A DNA stretch of 36,040 nt from JAKOQB01 sp036824465 (GCA_036824465.1 DAITAC010000036.1:1-36040), one strand, 5' to 3'; shown: positions 15,597-23,641, counted from the first letter of the stretch. Notes: a model not told the origin generated them from the sequence alone. Translations and numbers: made by a program.

Positions 15597-16643
15597 ATGC
15601 CGATGATCATCGCCAGCAATTCCAAAATCGCTTTGCGACGCGCCGTGCCGGGCGATCGCCTGCGCATCTACGAGTGGATCGCGCGCAATGATCTGTCGCT
15701 GACGATGACCGGCGGGACGCCGGCGTTTGAGCACCGCGTGCCGACCTTCGATGAGTTTTGCATGCGGCACGGAAAGCATTTCTTCACCGGCGCACGGCCG
15801 TTGTCCGGAAGGGCGTTGATCATCAGCAACGACACGGACGACGTCGGCTTTGTCGCCTATCGCAATATCAACCTGCTGAAGGATGTGGTCGAGCTTGATG
15901 TCTGGCTTGCCGGTCGTCGCTTTCAGGGCGAGGGCATTGGCTCCTCTGCGATCGTGCTGACGTGCAAGTGGCTGCAATCCGAGTTCGGAGTCAATCAGTT
16001 CCTGCTGCGGCCGTCGCGTCGTAATGTGCACGGCTTGCGGGCCGCGCGTCGCGCGGGTTTCCGCGAAGCCAGCATCGATGGAGCGGAGGTGAGGGGCAAG
16101 CTGCGCCTAGGGCCGGGCGAGTACGCCGACGAGGTGCTGCTGTTTCGTACGCTGTCGCTGCCCCCCGTCGCGCTTGAGGCTGACATGTCGCGGACCTTCG
16201 TGTTCTTCGACAGCGAATTCACCAACCTTTACGATCCGACGCTGATCAGCGTCGGTGCAGTGGCGACGGACGCGACGGCGTTCTATTGCGAGTTACGCGA
16301 TTGGCCCGAGGAGCAGACGAGTGAATTCGTGCGCAGGATCGTCCTGCCCCTGCTCGACGGCGATGCGGTTCCCCTCGCGATGGCGCGCGAGGGGTTCGCA
16401 GCATGGCTCGCTGCGCGGGCGCGCGACAAGCCGGTCACCATCGTGTGCGACTCCGGATTCGATCGGCTGTCGCTGATCGCGCTGCTCGGCGCCGAGGACT
16501 TGCCGTCGGGCATCACGTGGCGGCGCGTTCCGGTCGCGTACGAGCGGCTGGATGAGATCACGCGTGCGCTCAATCTGCGACGCCATCATGCGCTCGATGA
16601 CGCGCGCGCGCTGCGGCATGCGCTGCTCGCGCCGGGGCAGTAA
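15597..16643 (+). CDS. GNAT acetyltransferase fused to a DEDDh 3'-5' exonuclease domain
   Basis: A single open frame of 348 residues joins two domains. Residues 1 to about 190 are a GNAT fold: LRRAVPGDRLRIYEWI, then the acyl-CoA motif GRRFQGEGIGSSAIVLTCKW, and RNVHGLRAARRAGFRE. From Met197 (16185) follows an Rv2179c-like 3'-5' exonuclease: FFDSEFTNLYDPTLISVGAV holds the Asp and Glu of motif I, CDSGFDRLSL motif II, and HHALDDARALRHAL the His and Asp of motif III, so all catalytic residues are present. The joint is suspicious. A six-C run (16161-16166) precedes it, and one extra base there would stop the GNAT part at TGA 16175-16177, just before an ATG at 16185 with a GAGG site. Two coupled genes or a true fusion are both possible. 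Confidence 0.8.
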   Translation: MPMIIASNSKIALRRAVPGDRLRIYEWIARNDLSLTMTGGTPAFEHRVPTFDEFCMRHGKHFFTGARPLSGRALIISNDTDDVGFVAYRNINLLKDVVELDVWLAGRRFQGEGIGSSAIVLTCKWLQSEFGVNQFLLRPSRRNVHGLRAARRAGFREASIDGAEVRGKLRLGPGEYADEVLLFRTLSLPPVALEADMSRTFVFFDSEFTNLYDPTLISVGAVATDATAFYCELRDWPEEQTSEFVRRIVLPLLDGDAVPLAMAREGFAAWLAARARDKPVTIVCDSGFDRLSLIALLGAEDLPSGITWRRVPVAYERLDEITRALNLRRHHALDDARALRHALLAPGQ

Positions 16644-16647
16644 GAAG

Positions 16648-17166
16648 CTACGGAAACGCCGGCATCAGCGGTTCGACGCCGCGATCGGAGACTTCCGGGT
16701 GGCGCTTGGCGACCAGCGCCTTGACCTCGTCGATCCGGCTCGGTGGCACGTCCACCATCAGCAGGATGCGGCCGGCGTTCATGTCCGCTGCGAAAGGCCT
16801 GAGCTTGTGATTCGGCGCGGAGATTCCGACCAGAGTTGACGCCCAGCCGCCGAACAGCGCGCCGGCGAGCGTGGCGATGATCACGGTCCCGACATCGAAC
16901 ACAAAGCTGCCGATCGTTCCCAGTGCGAGCTTCAGGAAGACACCAACCAGCAATCCGCCGATCGTGCCGATGAGTGCACCGACGAAAAGGCTGTGGCGGA
17001 AGTCGGATTTCTGCAGGAAGTTTGCTTCGTGCAGTTCTCCCAGCGACATCCCGCGGCGGCCGAGGAAGTGCATGTGGCGATCCTCGATACGCGCAAGCAG
17101 CAGGTCGTTGGCCGTCTGGATCGCGCTGGCGAGATCGGGCAGGATGAAGTACAGGCGTCTGCGCAT
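16648..17166 (-). CDS. DUF1269-like membrane protein
   Basis: From ATG 17166, which has an AGGGAGG site upstream, the protein is 172 residues; the open frame to 17202 is ignored because this site is so clear. The N-terminus MRRRLYFILPDLASAIQTANDLLLARIEDRHMHFLG and a long glycine-rich hydrophobic stretch (about 60-115, SLFVGALIGTIGGLLVGVF and VIIATLAGALFGGWAST) fit the DUF1269 family. The C-terminal RILLMVDVPPSRIDEVKALV forms a ferredoxin-like strand-helix unit also seen at the start. Function is unknown. It converges with the exonuclease fusion 4 bp away and stands alone on its strand. Confidence 0.8.
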   Translation of the reverse strand: MRRRLYFILPDLASAIQTANDLLLARIEDRHMHFLGRRGMSLGELHEANFLQKSDFRHSLFVGALIGTIGGLLVGVFLKLALGTIGSFVFDVGTVIIATLAGALFGGWASTLVGISAPNHKLRPFAADMNAGRILLMVDVPPSRIDEVKALVAKRHPEVSDRGVEPLMPAFP

Positions 17167-17194
17167 GAATCCTCCCTGCGGTGAGCCGCGATGA

Positions 17195-17647
17195 TCAAGC
17201 ACTGATATCTATAGGCCTCTCGCGTACAACAATCAAGCCCATCAGCGCGCCGGGTCTGACGATCCTCAAATCAGCGGATCGCGCCTTTCGGTCGAGCCGA
17301 AGCAGCGCTTTGTCCTTTGTGACCAGCACCTGCGCGTGCGCGGTCAGGGCGAGGTCGAGAAACGGCTGGTCATGCGGATCCGTGCATTGCCACGGCGCAG
17401 GAAGAACGCGCTCCATCAGCAGAGCGCGCCGGCGCCACTCGACCAGGAGGGACTGCTGTCGATCTGCGCTCAGGCTGAAATGAGGCCGTGCGAGCACGTC
17501 GAGCAATTCGGCGTCGGTCTCGCGCGAGCGCAATGCAAAACACACGCCCTTATCGAGCGCAACACGCAACGGTTCGACAGTCGGATCTTCGAACACCCAC
17601 AGATCAAGCAGCACATTGGTATCGATGACGACGCTAGCCGTGTTCAC
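17195..17647 (-). CDS. PIN-domain protein (putative toxin component, COG1569-like)
   Basis: A GTG at 17647 gives a 150-residue protein starting VNTASVVIDTNVLLDLWVF, the usual PIN opening with Asp9. Other acidic residues of the active site fit Glu47 (RETDAELLDVL), Asp93 (DPHDQPFLDLAL) and Asp112 (VTKDKALLRL). The frame stays open to 17812, but that part overlaps the alcohol dehydrogenase gene and is not protein-like. PIN domains are metal-dependent ribonucleases, often toxins. No antitoxin gene is seen on either side: upstream is an alcohol dehydrogenase 52 bp away and downstream a DUF1269 gene. It may be an orphan toxin or a housekeeping nuclease. Confidence 0.8.
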   Translation of the reverse strand: MNTASVVIDTNVLLDLWVFEDPTVEPLRVALDKGVCFALRSRETDAELLDVLARPHFSLSADRQQSLLVEWRRRALLMERVLPAPWQCTDPHDQPFLDLALTAHAQVLVTKDKALLRLDRKARSADLRIVRPGALMGLIVVRERPIDISA

Positions 17648-17699
17648 GGGGCTACCTGGGCGCTTCGCACCTGGATGCGCTTCAGGCAGCCCGGCGCAC

Positions 17700-18692
17700 T
17701 CATGCACAACGCAGCACTGCCGCGCCCTGTATCCGACCTTCGCGCAGCGCGTCGAGCGCCTCGTTGGCGCGCGCCAGGTCGAAGACTTCGACATGCGTGC
17801 GCACCGGCACACGCGCGGCGAGCGGAAGGAATTCTTCGCCGTCGGCGCGGGTCAGGTTCGCGACCGAGCAGATGGTCCGCTCGCCCCACAGGAGTTCGTA
17901 TGCAAACGACGGAATGTCGCTCATGTGAATCCCGGCGCAGATGACCTTGCCCCCCTTGCGGATCGCACGCAGCGCGGCCGGTACCAGCGCGCCCGCGGGC
18001 GCGAAGATCAGCGCGGCGTCAAGCGCTTCGGGCGGCGGCACCGGCGCGTCGCCCGCCCACGCGCATCCGAGTGTGCGCGCAAACGATTGACTCTCAGAAT
18101 CGCCGCTGCGGGTGAAGGCGAAGACGCGGCGTCCTTGCCAGAGCGCCACCTGCGCGATCAGGTGCGCGGCGGCGCCGAAGCCGTAGATGCCAAGAACGTG
18201 TGCATCAGCGGCGAAGCGCAGCGCGCGATAGCCGATCAGTCCAGCGCACAGAAGCGGCGCGGCGTGTGCGTCGTTGATTGCCTCTGGTAATGGAAAACAG
18301 AATTGCGCATCGGCGACTGCCGCTTCGGCATATCCGCCGTCGCGGGTATAGCCGTTGAACTGCGGCGTATCGCACAGGTTTTCGCGATTGCTGCTGCAGA
18401 AACGGCAATGGCCACACGTGCCACCGAGCCACGGCACGCCGACGCGGTCGCCGATTTGAAAGCGGGTAACGCCTTGCCCGAGCGCGTCCACGCGGCCGAC
18501 GATTTCATGGCCGGGAACAAGCGGCAGTTTTGGCTGCGTGAGTTCGCCGTCAACGATGTGCAGATCGGTACGGCAGACGCCGCAGGCGGCGACGCGCAAG
18601 CGCACTTCGCCGGGGCCGGGATCGGGTATGTCGATCGTGCGCTCAACCAGCGGTTGGCCCGCGGCGTCCAGCACCATCGCTCTGGCGCGCAT
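17700..18692 (-). CDS. Zinc-dependent alcohol dehydrogenase (MDR superfamily)
   Basis: A 330-residue medium-chain dehydrogenase. The catalytic zinc ligands fit Cys40 (CGVCRTDLH), His62 (PGHE) and Cys150 (APLLCAG). The structural zinc site is complete: Cys93, Cys96, Cys99 and Cys107 in CGHCRFCSSNRENLC. The nucleotide-binding turn reads GIYGFGAAAHLIAQ (about 169-182). It resembles the TIGR02822 group of zinc-binding alcohol dehydrogenases, which interconvert alcohols and aldehydes with NAD(P). The substrate is unknown. It follows the DUF2237 gene by only 12 bp on the same strand, so it may be the last gene of the lipid-transporter operon or lie beside it by chance. Confidence 0.9.
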   Translation of the reverse strand: MRARAMVLDAAGQPLVERTIDIPDPGPGEVRLRVAACGVCRTDLHIVDGELTQPKLPLVPGHEIVGRVDALGQGVTRFQIGDRVGVPWLGGTCGHCRFCSSNRENLCDTPQFNGYTRDGGYAEAAVADAQFCFPLPEAINDAHAAPLLCAGLIGYRALRFAADAHVLGIYGFGAAAHLIAQVALWQGRRVFAFTRSGDSESQSFARTLGCAWAGDAPVPPPEALDAALIFAPAGALVPAALRAIRKGGKVICAGIHMSDIPSFAYELLWGERTICSVANLTRADGEEFLPLAARVPVRTHVEVFDLARANEALDALREGRIQGAAVLRCA

Positions 18693-18704
18693 ACCGTGAT
18701 CGGC

Positions 18705-19094
18705 TCAGTTCAGATCGAGGGCATGCCGCCGAAGCGCGTCGAGGGCGACGATCTCGAGAGCCTTTTCGTGCGTAGCCGCGAGGACGATCGGCGGCGCGAC
18801 GCCGGCGTCGAATGCCTCCTTCCAGCGCCCGACGCACAGGCACCAGCGATCGCCGGGCTTCAGTCCGGGAAAGCCAAACTCCGGATGCGGCGTGACCAGA
18901 TCATTGCCACGCTCGACAGAAAAACGCAGGAACTCAGTTGTCATCTGCGCACAGACGGTGTGCGAGCCGATGTCCTGCGGGCCGGTGTGGCAGTAACCGT
19001 CGCGATAGAAACCGGTCTTCGGCCGCATGCAGCAGCCAGCCAGCGGCCCGCCCATCACGTTGCGTGCAGATGAGGGTCGATCCGGATCGCGCAT
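18705..19094 (-). CDS. DUF2237 family protein
   Basis: A 129-residue protein that matches the DUF2237 family (COG3651) nearly end to end: NVMGGPLAGCCMRPKTGFYRDGYC, HTGPQDIGSHTVCAQMTTEFL, the GNDLVTPHPEFGFPGLKPGDRWCLC block and PPIVLAATHEKALEIV. Several conserved cysteines (in GCCM, YCHTG, VCAQM, WCLC) suggest metal or redox chemistry, but no function is established. The ATG at 19094 lies 4 bp after the stop of the lipoprotein gene, so translation is likely coupled. The first 12 residues (MRDPDRPSSARN) are an extension of the usual start. Confidence 0.9.
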   Translation of the reverse strand: MRDPDRPSSARNVMGGPLAGCCMRPKTGFYRDGYCHTGPQDIGSHTVCAQMTTEFLRFSVERGNDLVTPHPEFGFPGLKPGDRWCLCVGRWKEAFDAGVAPPIVLAATHEKALEIVALDALRRHALDLN

Positions 19095-19098
19095 GGCC

Positions 19099-19719
19099 TT
19101 AGCCTGCGGCGCGGCGTGCGCGGTCGACTTCCTGCTCGAGCCAGGGCACGAGCGCGTCGAGCACCCGCGCGACGGCCTGGTTCATTGCAGCGGCGGCGGC
19201 CGCCGCCTTTGCTTCGGCGACGGTGATATCAGCACTGAACGAGCGCTGCGCCACCAGCGCGCGCTTGCGGCGATCGAACAGGGACGCACGGACCGTCAGC
19301 CGCGCGCGGCCGGGATCGGTGGCGACATCATGATGGATGTCGTCGATCGCGACCGCGATCATCCAGTCTGCGTTGAGGGGTTGCCCAAGTGCGGACACGG
19401 CGCCAAAACTGCCGCTGGCGTCCAGCCGCCTCTGCAGCAGCTGGGGAATGCGGCGTGATGGCCGATCCGTCCACGTTGCGAGCTGATACATGGCACGCTC
19501 ACCCGCGCGGCGCGCGTACGCAATCGACAGGGTATCGGCCAGCGGGTCGCCCGTATCGGTCTGGATCAGGAGTGATTCCGCGACCGGCGCCGCACGGCGC
19601 GACGGCATTGGGCCGGCATCGACAAGCACGTATTGCGTCTGCGCCACGCCTTCGCCGCCGAGTTCGACCGTGACACAGCCTGCAAGCACAAGCGCGATCC
19701 AGGGCAGCAGCACCTTCAT
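19099..19719 (-). CDS. ABC-type transport auxiliary lipoprotein (MCE/PqiC-like)
   Basis: A 206-residue lipoprotein whose signal peptide ends LVLAGC with Cys15 as the lipidation site. The mature part has the pattern of the ABC-transport auxiliary (DUF330/PqiC-like) family: TQYVLVDAGPM at the start, DTLSIAYARRAGERAMYQLATWTDRPSRRIPQLL, and a final alanine-rich helix. These lipoproteins accompany MlaD-type MCE proteins and are placed in the outer membrane. It overlaps the MlaD-like gene by 4 bp (ATGA), strongly supporting a shared complex. Confidence 0.85.
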   Translation of the reverse strand: MKVLLPWIALVLAGCVTVELGGEGVAQTQYVLVDAGPMPSRRAAPVAESLLIQTDTGDPLADTLSIAYARRAGERAMYQLATWTDRPSRRIPQLLQRRLDASGSFGAVSALGQPLNADWMIAVAIDDIHHDVATDPGRARLTVRASLFDRRKRALVAQRSFSADITVAEAKAAAAAAAMNQAVARVLDALVPWLEQEVDRARRAAG

Positions 19720-20681
19720 TGTCTTTCTCCGGGGCCGAGCTGCGCCTTGGACGGACCGAGCAGCGCGGCGCGCGGTTCCTGCAGCCGCTCGAGCGTGCGG
19801 ACCACCGCGTCGATACTCGAACGCAGTTCGGCGACGGTCGCTGCGAGCTGGTCATCGACGCCGACGGCGGTCTGGTCGACGCGCCGCGCGATCGCAGTCA
19901 TCTGCTGCTGAATCGCGGTCACGGCCTTGCTCGCTTCGAGCGCCGTGCGCTGCGCCTCGGCCAGAGTGCGCTGAGCGTCTCCCAGCGTTTCGTCGAGGCG
20001 CACTCCGGCCTGGTCGGCCACCGCGGCAATGCGCTCACTCGCGTGTCCAACCGAAGTCGATGCTGCGCCGAGCTGTTGCATGGTCTTGTCGACCGTGGCA
20101 ACGCGATCGTTCAGGCGCTCGGTGAGCTGAGAAAGGTTGTACAGCGTCTGTCCCAGGCGCAGGCGGTTCTCGGCCGACAGCGTGCGATTCAGCTTGTTCA
20201 TCACCTCGGAGGCCATGTCGCTCAGTTCATTGACGCGGCCGGCGATCTCCTCGAGATCGTTGCGCCCCTCGGCGATCACTGGATACGGTTCATCGTCCGG
20301 CACCGTCTCCAGTGGCGGTCCCGCTGGCTCGGGCGTGATCAACGTGATCAGCGCGATGCCCGTGACGAAATTGCGCGTGATCACGGCCACCGTGTTCTCG
20401 CGCACCGGCGCACGGCGATCGACCCGAATGGTCACGCGCACGCGGTTGATCTTGGCGCCAGTCAGCGCGTAGTCCATCACCCGACCCACTTTGATGCCGC
20501 GCAGGTTGACGTCGCCGCCGACCTGCAAGCCGTCGAGCGCCTGCTTTTCGAAGTAGATCGTGTAAGTCGAGAAATTGCGCGCCGAGCCCGAGTGCTTGAG
20601 CCAGACGACGGCGGTCACAAGCGCAGCAATCAGCGCGATCACCGCGATGCCGACGTAGGTGTACTTCGCTTCAGCTTCCAT
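19716..20681 (-). CDS. MlaD/MCE domain lipid-transport protein
   Basis: A 321-residue protein with one N-terminal membrane anchor (about 8-28), an MCE domain (about 38-115; FEKQALDGLQVGGDVNLRGIKVGRV is the diagnostic part, with NFVTGIALITLI later) and a long C-terminal helical tail (about 145-305) of repeated Ala, Gln and Thr that should form a coiled coil. MCE proteins form hexameric rings or tubes that carry phospholipids between membranes. The long tail resembles the needle-like type rather than the short E. coli MlaD. It starts within the end of the ATPase gene (11-bp overlap). Confidence 0.93.
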   Translation of the reverse strand: MEAEAKYTYVGIAVIALIAALVTAVVWLKHSGSARNFSTYTIYFEKQALDGLQVGGDVNLRGIKVGRVMDYALTGAKINRVRVTIRVDRRAPVRENTVAVITRNFVTGIALITLITPEPAGPPLETVPDDEPYPVIAEGRNDLEEIAGRVNELSDMASEVMNKLNRTLSAENRLRLGQTLYNLSQLTERLNDRVATVDKTMQQLGAASTSVGHASERIAAVADQAGVRLDETLGDAQRTLAEAQRTALEASKAVTAIQQQMTAIARRVDQTAVGVDDQLAATVAELRSSIDAVVRTLERLQEPRAALLGPSKAQLGPGERQ

Positions 20682-21441
20682 GGGCGGGCGCGTCTTCAGC
20701 CCCGATCATTGTACGGATCGAGAAATACGATTGAATCCAGGGATGATCGATTCGCATGACCTCCCCGACCGGACCATCTGCCAAAACATGACCTTCAGCC
20801 AGCACGATCAGCCGATCGACCACCGTAAGCAGCGTGTCCAGGTCGTGCGTGACCAGCAGCACGGTGATACCGAGGTCGTCCACCAGCGACCGCACCAGGT
20901 GGTCAAAGCCGCGCGCGGTGCTCGGATCAAGGCCCGAGGTCGGCTCATCGAGAAACAGAATTTCCGGCTCAAGCGCAAGCGCGCGGGCAATCGCCGCGCG
21001 CTTGCGCATGCCGCCCGAAAGTTCGCTCGGCATCTTGGCGCCGACGTCCGAAGAAAGACCGGCCTGTGCGAGTCGAAGCTGGATCAGCGGGTTGAGTAAT
21101 TCAGGTGGCGGTGGCGCGTGTTCGATCAACGGCACGGCGATATTCTGCGCGACCGACAGCGAGGAGAACAGCGCACCGTCCTGAAACATCATGCCGAAGC
21201 GGCGGCGCACGGCAGCGACCTCGTCGGCGGACGAATGCCACATGTCGGTTCCGAGCACGCGGACGTGGCCCTCGGTGGGCCGCTGCAGACCGATGATCTC
21301 GCGCAACAGCACCGACTTTCCGGTACCGCTGCCGCCGATCATTGCCGCGAGCGTGCCGCGCGGAATCGCGAAGCGCACACCTTTATGAATCGTCTGACTC
21401 CCGAAGCGGGTGACGACGCCGTCGACCTCGATGACGTTCAC
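20671..21441 (-). CDS. MlaF-like ABC transporter ATP-binding protein
   Basis: From GTG 21441 the protein is 256 residues. Walker A is GGSGTGKS (36-43), the Q-loop Gln is at 87 (FQDGALF), the signature is LSGGM (141-145), Walker B is ILFLDEP (161-167) and the switch His is 199. The sequence FGMMFQDGALFSSLSVAQNIAVPL and MRKRAAIARALAL are close to MlaF. The frame is open further to 22071 but that part only shadows the permease gene. The GTG overlaps the permease stop by 4 bp (GTGA), so translation is coupled. It powers the MlaE-type permease for lipid transport. Confidence 0.95.
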   Translation of the reverse strand: MNVIEVDGVVTRFGSQTIHKGVRFAIPRGTLAAMIGGSGTGKSVLLREIIGLQRPTEGHVRVLGTDMWHSSADEVAAVRRRFGMMFQDGALFSSLSVAQNIAVPLIEHAPPPPELLNPLIQLRLAQAGLSSDVGAKMPSELSGGMRKRAAIARALALEPEILFLDEPTSGLDPSTARGFDHLVRSLVDDLGITVLLVTHDLDTLLTVVDRLIVLAEGHVLADGPVGEVMRIDHPWIQSYFSIRTMIGAEDAPAHGS

Positions 21442-22559
21442 CAGTCGAGCTCCTGGAACAGCACCGCGAACGCCGCGTCGAGCAGGATCACCGCGACAAT
21501 GCTCTGAACCACTGTCGATGTCGTCGCCAGGCCGACCGCGCGAGTGTCGCGTTCGACGGTAAAGCCCATCCGGCAGCCGATCACCGCAATGAAGAGCGCA
21601 AACGCCGGCGCCTTGCCCAGCCCGACCCACACGTGCGTGATGTCGAGCGCCTCGTGCAGGCGCTCGAGGAAGGTGATCGGTGTCAGCCCGAGCATCGGCT
21701 CGGCGACCAGCATCGCGCCGACAATTCCCATCACGTCGCCCACGAATACGAGCAGCGGCAATGCCAGCATCAGCGCCAGCACGCGGGGCACGACCAGGAC
21801 CTGCATCGGCGACAGACCCAGGGTGCGGATCGCGTCGATCTCCTCCGTCAGGCGCATCGCACCGAGTTGTGCGGTGAACGCCGCGCCCGAGCGGCCGGCG
21901 ATGATGGTGGCGACGATGATCGGTGCGAATTCGCGCGTCATGCCGATGCCCACACCGTCGACTACAAAGATGTTGGCCCCGTACTTCTCCGCCTGCAGGC
22001 CAAGCAGGTAGGCGATGGTGACACCGATCAGCAGAGTGACCAGGGCAACGACCGGAATTGCGTTCAGGCATACCTGCTCGAACTGCGTGGTGAGTTCCTT
22101 GCCGCGCAGGCGACGGGGCGCAATCAGCGCTTCACCGAATGCCGAGATCGTTGCGCCGAGGAAACTGAGGTGGCCGGCGAGCAAGGCACCGAGATCAGAG
22201 GTCTTCTTTCCAACCTCGGCCAGCCAGCGGGGCTTCCTTGGTACGGACGTCGACTCGACGCCGGCAAGGCGCTTGCGCACGTCTTCAAACACGCGGCGAT
22301 GCGTCTCGTCGAATCCCTGCAGCGTCGCCTGCATTGGATCGAGGCCGCTGTCGCTCATCGCACGCAGCAGCGTCAACGCGCCAGCCGAGTCGAGCGCGTG
22401 CAGCCGTGAGCCGTCAATCACGAGCGGGCTCGTCAGCCGCAGCGCCCGCAGGTCACGCCATGCCGTCGGCAAGGCATTCAGACGCCAGGCGCCCGTGACG
22501 TGAAGCATGGTGCCGGTGTCCGATGCCGAGAGCCGGCAGCCGCAGGTTTCTTCGCTCAT
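21438..22559 (-). CDS. MlaE-family lipid ABC transporter permease with N-terminal STAS-like region
   Basis: From ATG 22559 the protein is 373 residues, about 110 longer than MlaE. Residues about 15-100 form a STAS-like region (TGAWRLNALPTAWRDLRALRL, VIDGSRLHALDSAGALTLLRA); then about 130-373 is the MlaE/YrbE permease with FEQVCLNAIPVVALVTLLIG, GRSGAAFTAQLGAMRLTEEIDAIRTLGLSPMQVLVVPRV and GLATTSTVVQSIVAVILLDA. In E. coli the STAS protein MlaB is separate, so this is a natural fusion known in other MCE systems. The frame is open to 22709, but the ATG at 22559 is the plausible start. First gene of the permease-ATPase-MCE-lipoprotein operon. Confidence 0.9.
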   Translation of the reverse strand: MSEETCGCRLSASDTGTMLHVTGAWRLNALPTAWRDLRALRLTSPLVIDGSRLHALDSAGALTLLRAMSDSGLDPMQATLQGFDETHRRVFEDVRKRLAGVESTSVPRKPRWLAEVGKKTSDLGALLAGHLSFLGATISAFGEALIAPRRLRGKELTTQFEQVCLNAIPVVALVTLLIGVTIAYLLGLQAEKYGANIFVVDGVGIGMTREFAPIIVATIIAGRSGAAFTAQLGAMRLTEEIDAIRTLGLSPMQVLVVPRVLALMLALPLLVFVGDVMGIVGAMLVAEPMLGLTPITFLERLHEALDITHVWVGLGKAPAFALFIAVIGCRMGFTVERDTRAVGLATTSTVVQSIVAVILLDAAFAVLFQELDW

Positions 22560-23129
22560 GTCGCTTCGGCATTGCCGATAGATCGCGGGCCAGACTAACG
22601 CATCGGCGCGGGAAAGGAAAACACCACTGCATGCACTGCCATGGTCTAGTGGTTCGATGACACCGTTGTGCCAACGCGAACTGGCAGCGCATGGATGACC
22701 GAGGCACACGCGGCTCTTCGCCTCGCCGCCGATTCGTCTGCCCGAGTGGATCGATACGCTTACTCGCGGCCCCCGTCATTCCGCAGAGTGCACCGCCGGA
22801 CAAACTCCTTTCGTCGAATCGCTGTGCATGGGGCAGGGCGTGCCGCACAATCACTCAACTGCGGAACACTGGTTCCGCGCGGCGGCGGAGCAGGGTGCAA
22901 TCGATGCACAGCGAAATCTCGACACCTTGCTGATCCAAAGCGCGCCAACGTCTCCTCCGGTGGCTGTGCGGGCCCCCTTTTAGAGAATTCCCCCGCCGCT
23001 TGCGTAGCAGCGCATCGCGGGCAGTCAGAAATCCCGCCATAGGTGCGTCCGCGCATCGCACTGCCGGTGCTGAACGCTAGGACTAACGCATGCTAGGCAG
23101 ATGAACGGGTCGGCCGTATCTTTGCCTGC
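22560..23129. other. Divergent intergenic gap
   Basis: About 570 bases between the lipid-transporter permease and the CAP protein. It holds a Sel1-repeat remnant at 22828-22983 (listed separately). Other open frames here (for example 22668-23042 plus, 22453-22854 minus) show nothing recognisable. Promoters for both flanking genes must lie here, but none stands out. Confidence 0.5.
22828..22983 (+). pseudogene. Sel1-like repeat remnant
   Basis: A short plus-strand frame from ATG 22828 to TAG 22981 encodes MGQGVPHNHSTAEHWFRAA, followed by AEQGAIDAQRNLDTLL. This fits one Sel1 repeat (the MGQGVP start, the WFRAAAEQG centre and DAQ/NL end). Real Sel1 proteins carry many repeats and a signal peptide. 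Upstream the same frame is open only to about 22698 without a start or further repeats, so this is probably the surviving tail of a decayed gene. A 51-residue functional product cannot be excluded. Confidence 0.45.
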
Positions 23130-23600
23130 ATGAAAAGCAGCATCCGCAACGCATTGCGTTTCTTGAACCGACGCGCAGTCCTTGCCGGGTTGACGGCGTT
23201 CTTGACGACGTTTCCGGCGATGGCAACGCAGCCGGCCGCAGTCGGGCCGGTGACATCGAGATTCCAGGCGCACCTGCTCACGCTGATCAATCAGTATCGC
23301 GCGGGGCAGGGGCTGGACCCGCTTGTTCCGTCTGACCGTCTGACCTCACTGGCATCGGAACACAGTGAATTCATGCTTGAACAACGCCGCATCAGTCACG
23401 AGCGGTTCCGCGAACGCTTCAACCGATCACTTAGCCTCACTTGCGTCGAGAACGTCGGCTTTGGCTACCGGTACCCGCAGGCACAGCTCGATGGCTGGAT
23501 TCGTTCGCCGGGACACAACCGGAACCTTCTGGATCCCAAGGTCCGCAAGGTCGGTATCGCCGTGCAGGATGTCTACGTGACGTTTTTCGCCTGCAGTTAG
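23130..23600 (+). CDS. Secreted CAP-domain (SCP/PR1, YkwD-like) protein
   Basis: A 156-residue protein. The basic N-terminus with a hydrophobic core and the Ala-Met-Ala end near residue 32 looks like a signal peptide. The CAP domain follows with LLTLINQYRAGQGLDPLVPSDRLTSLASEHSEFM, VENVGFGY and SPGHNRNLLDPKVRKVGIAV. The usual putative metal-site residues His78, Glu107 and His129 are present. Cys105 and Cys155 could form a disulfide. Bacterial CAP proteins are secreted and mostly of unknown activity. No ribosome binding site is obvious. A hairpin terminator lies 42 bp after the stop. Confidence 0.88.
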   Translation: MKSSIRNALRFLNRRAVLAGLTAFLTTFPAMATQPAAVGPVTSRFQAHLLTLINQYRAGQGLDPLVPSDRLTSLASEHSEFMLEQRRISHERFRERFNRSLSLTCVENVGFGYRYPQAQLDGWIRSPGHNRNLLDPKVRKVGIAVQDVYVTFFACS

Positions 23601-23641
23601 TCCGGGCGCGCACGACCACGATATCGGGATCTGAAGAGATG

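Noticed and set aside
15597..17647. Exonuclease fusion plus PIN RNase as a possible defence or toxin system
   Set aside because: They are on opposite strands, separated by a convergent DUF1269 gene, and no partner or mobile element links them.
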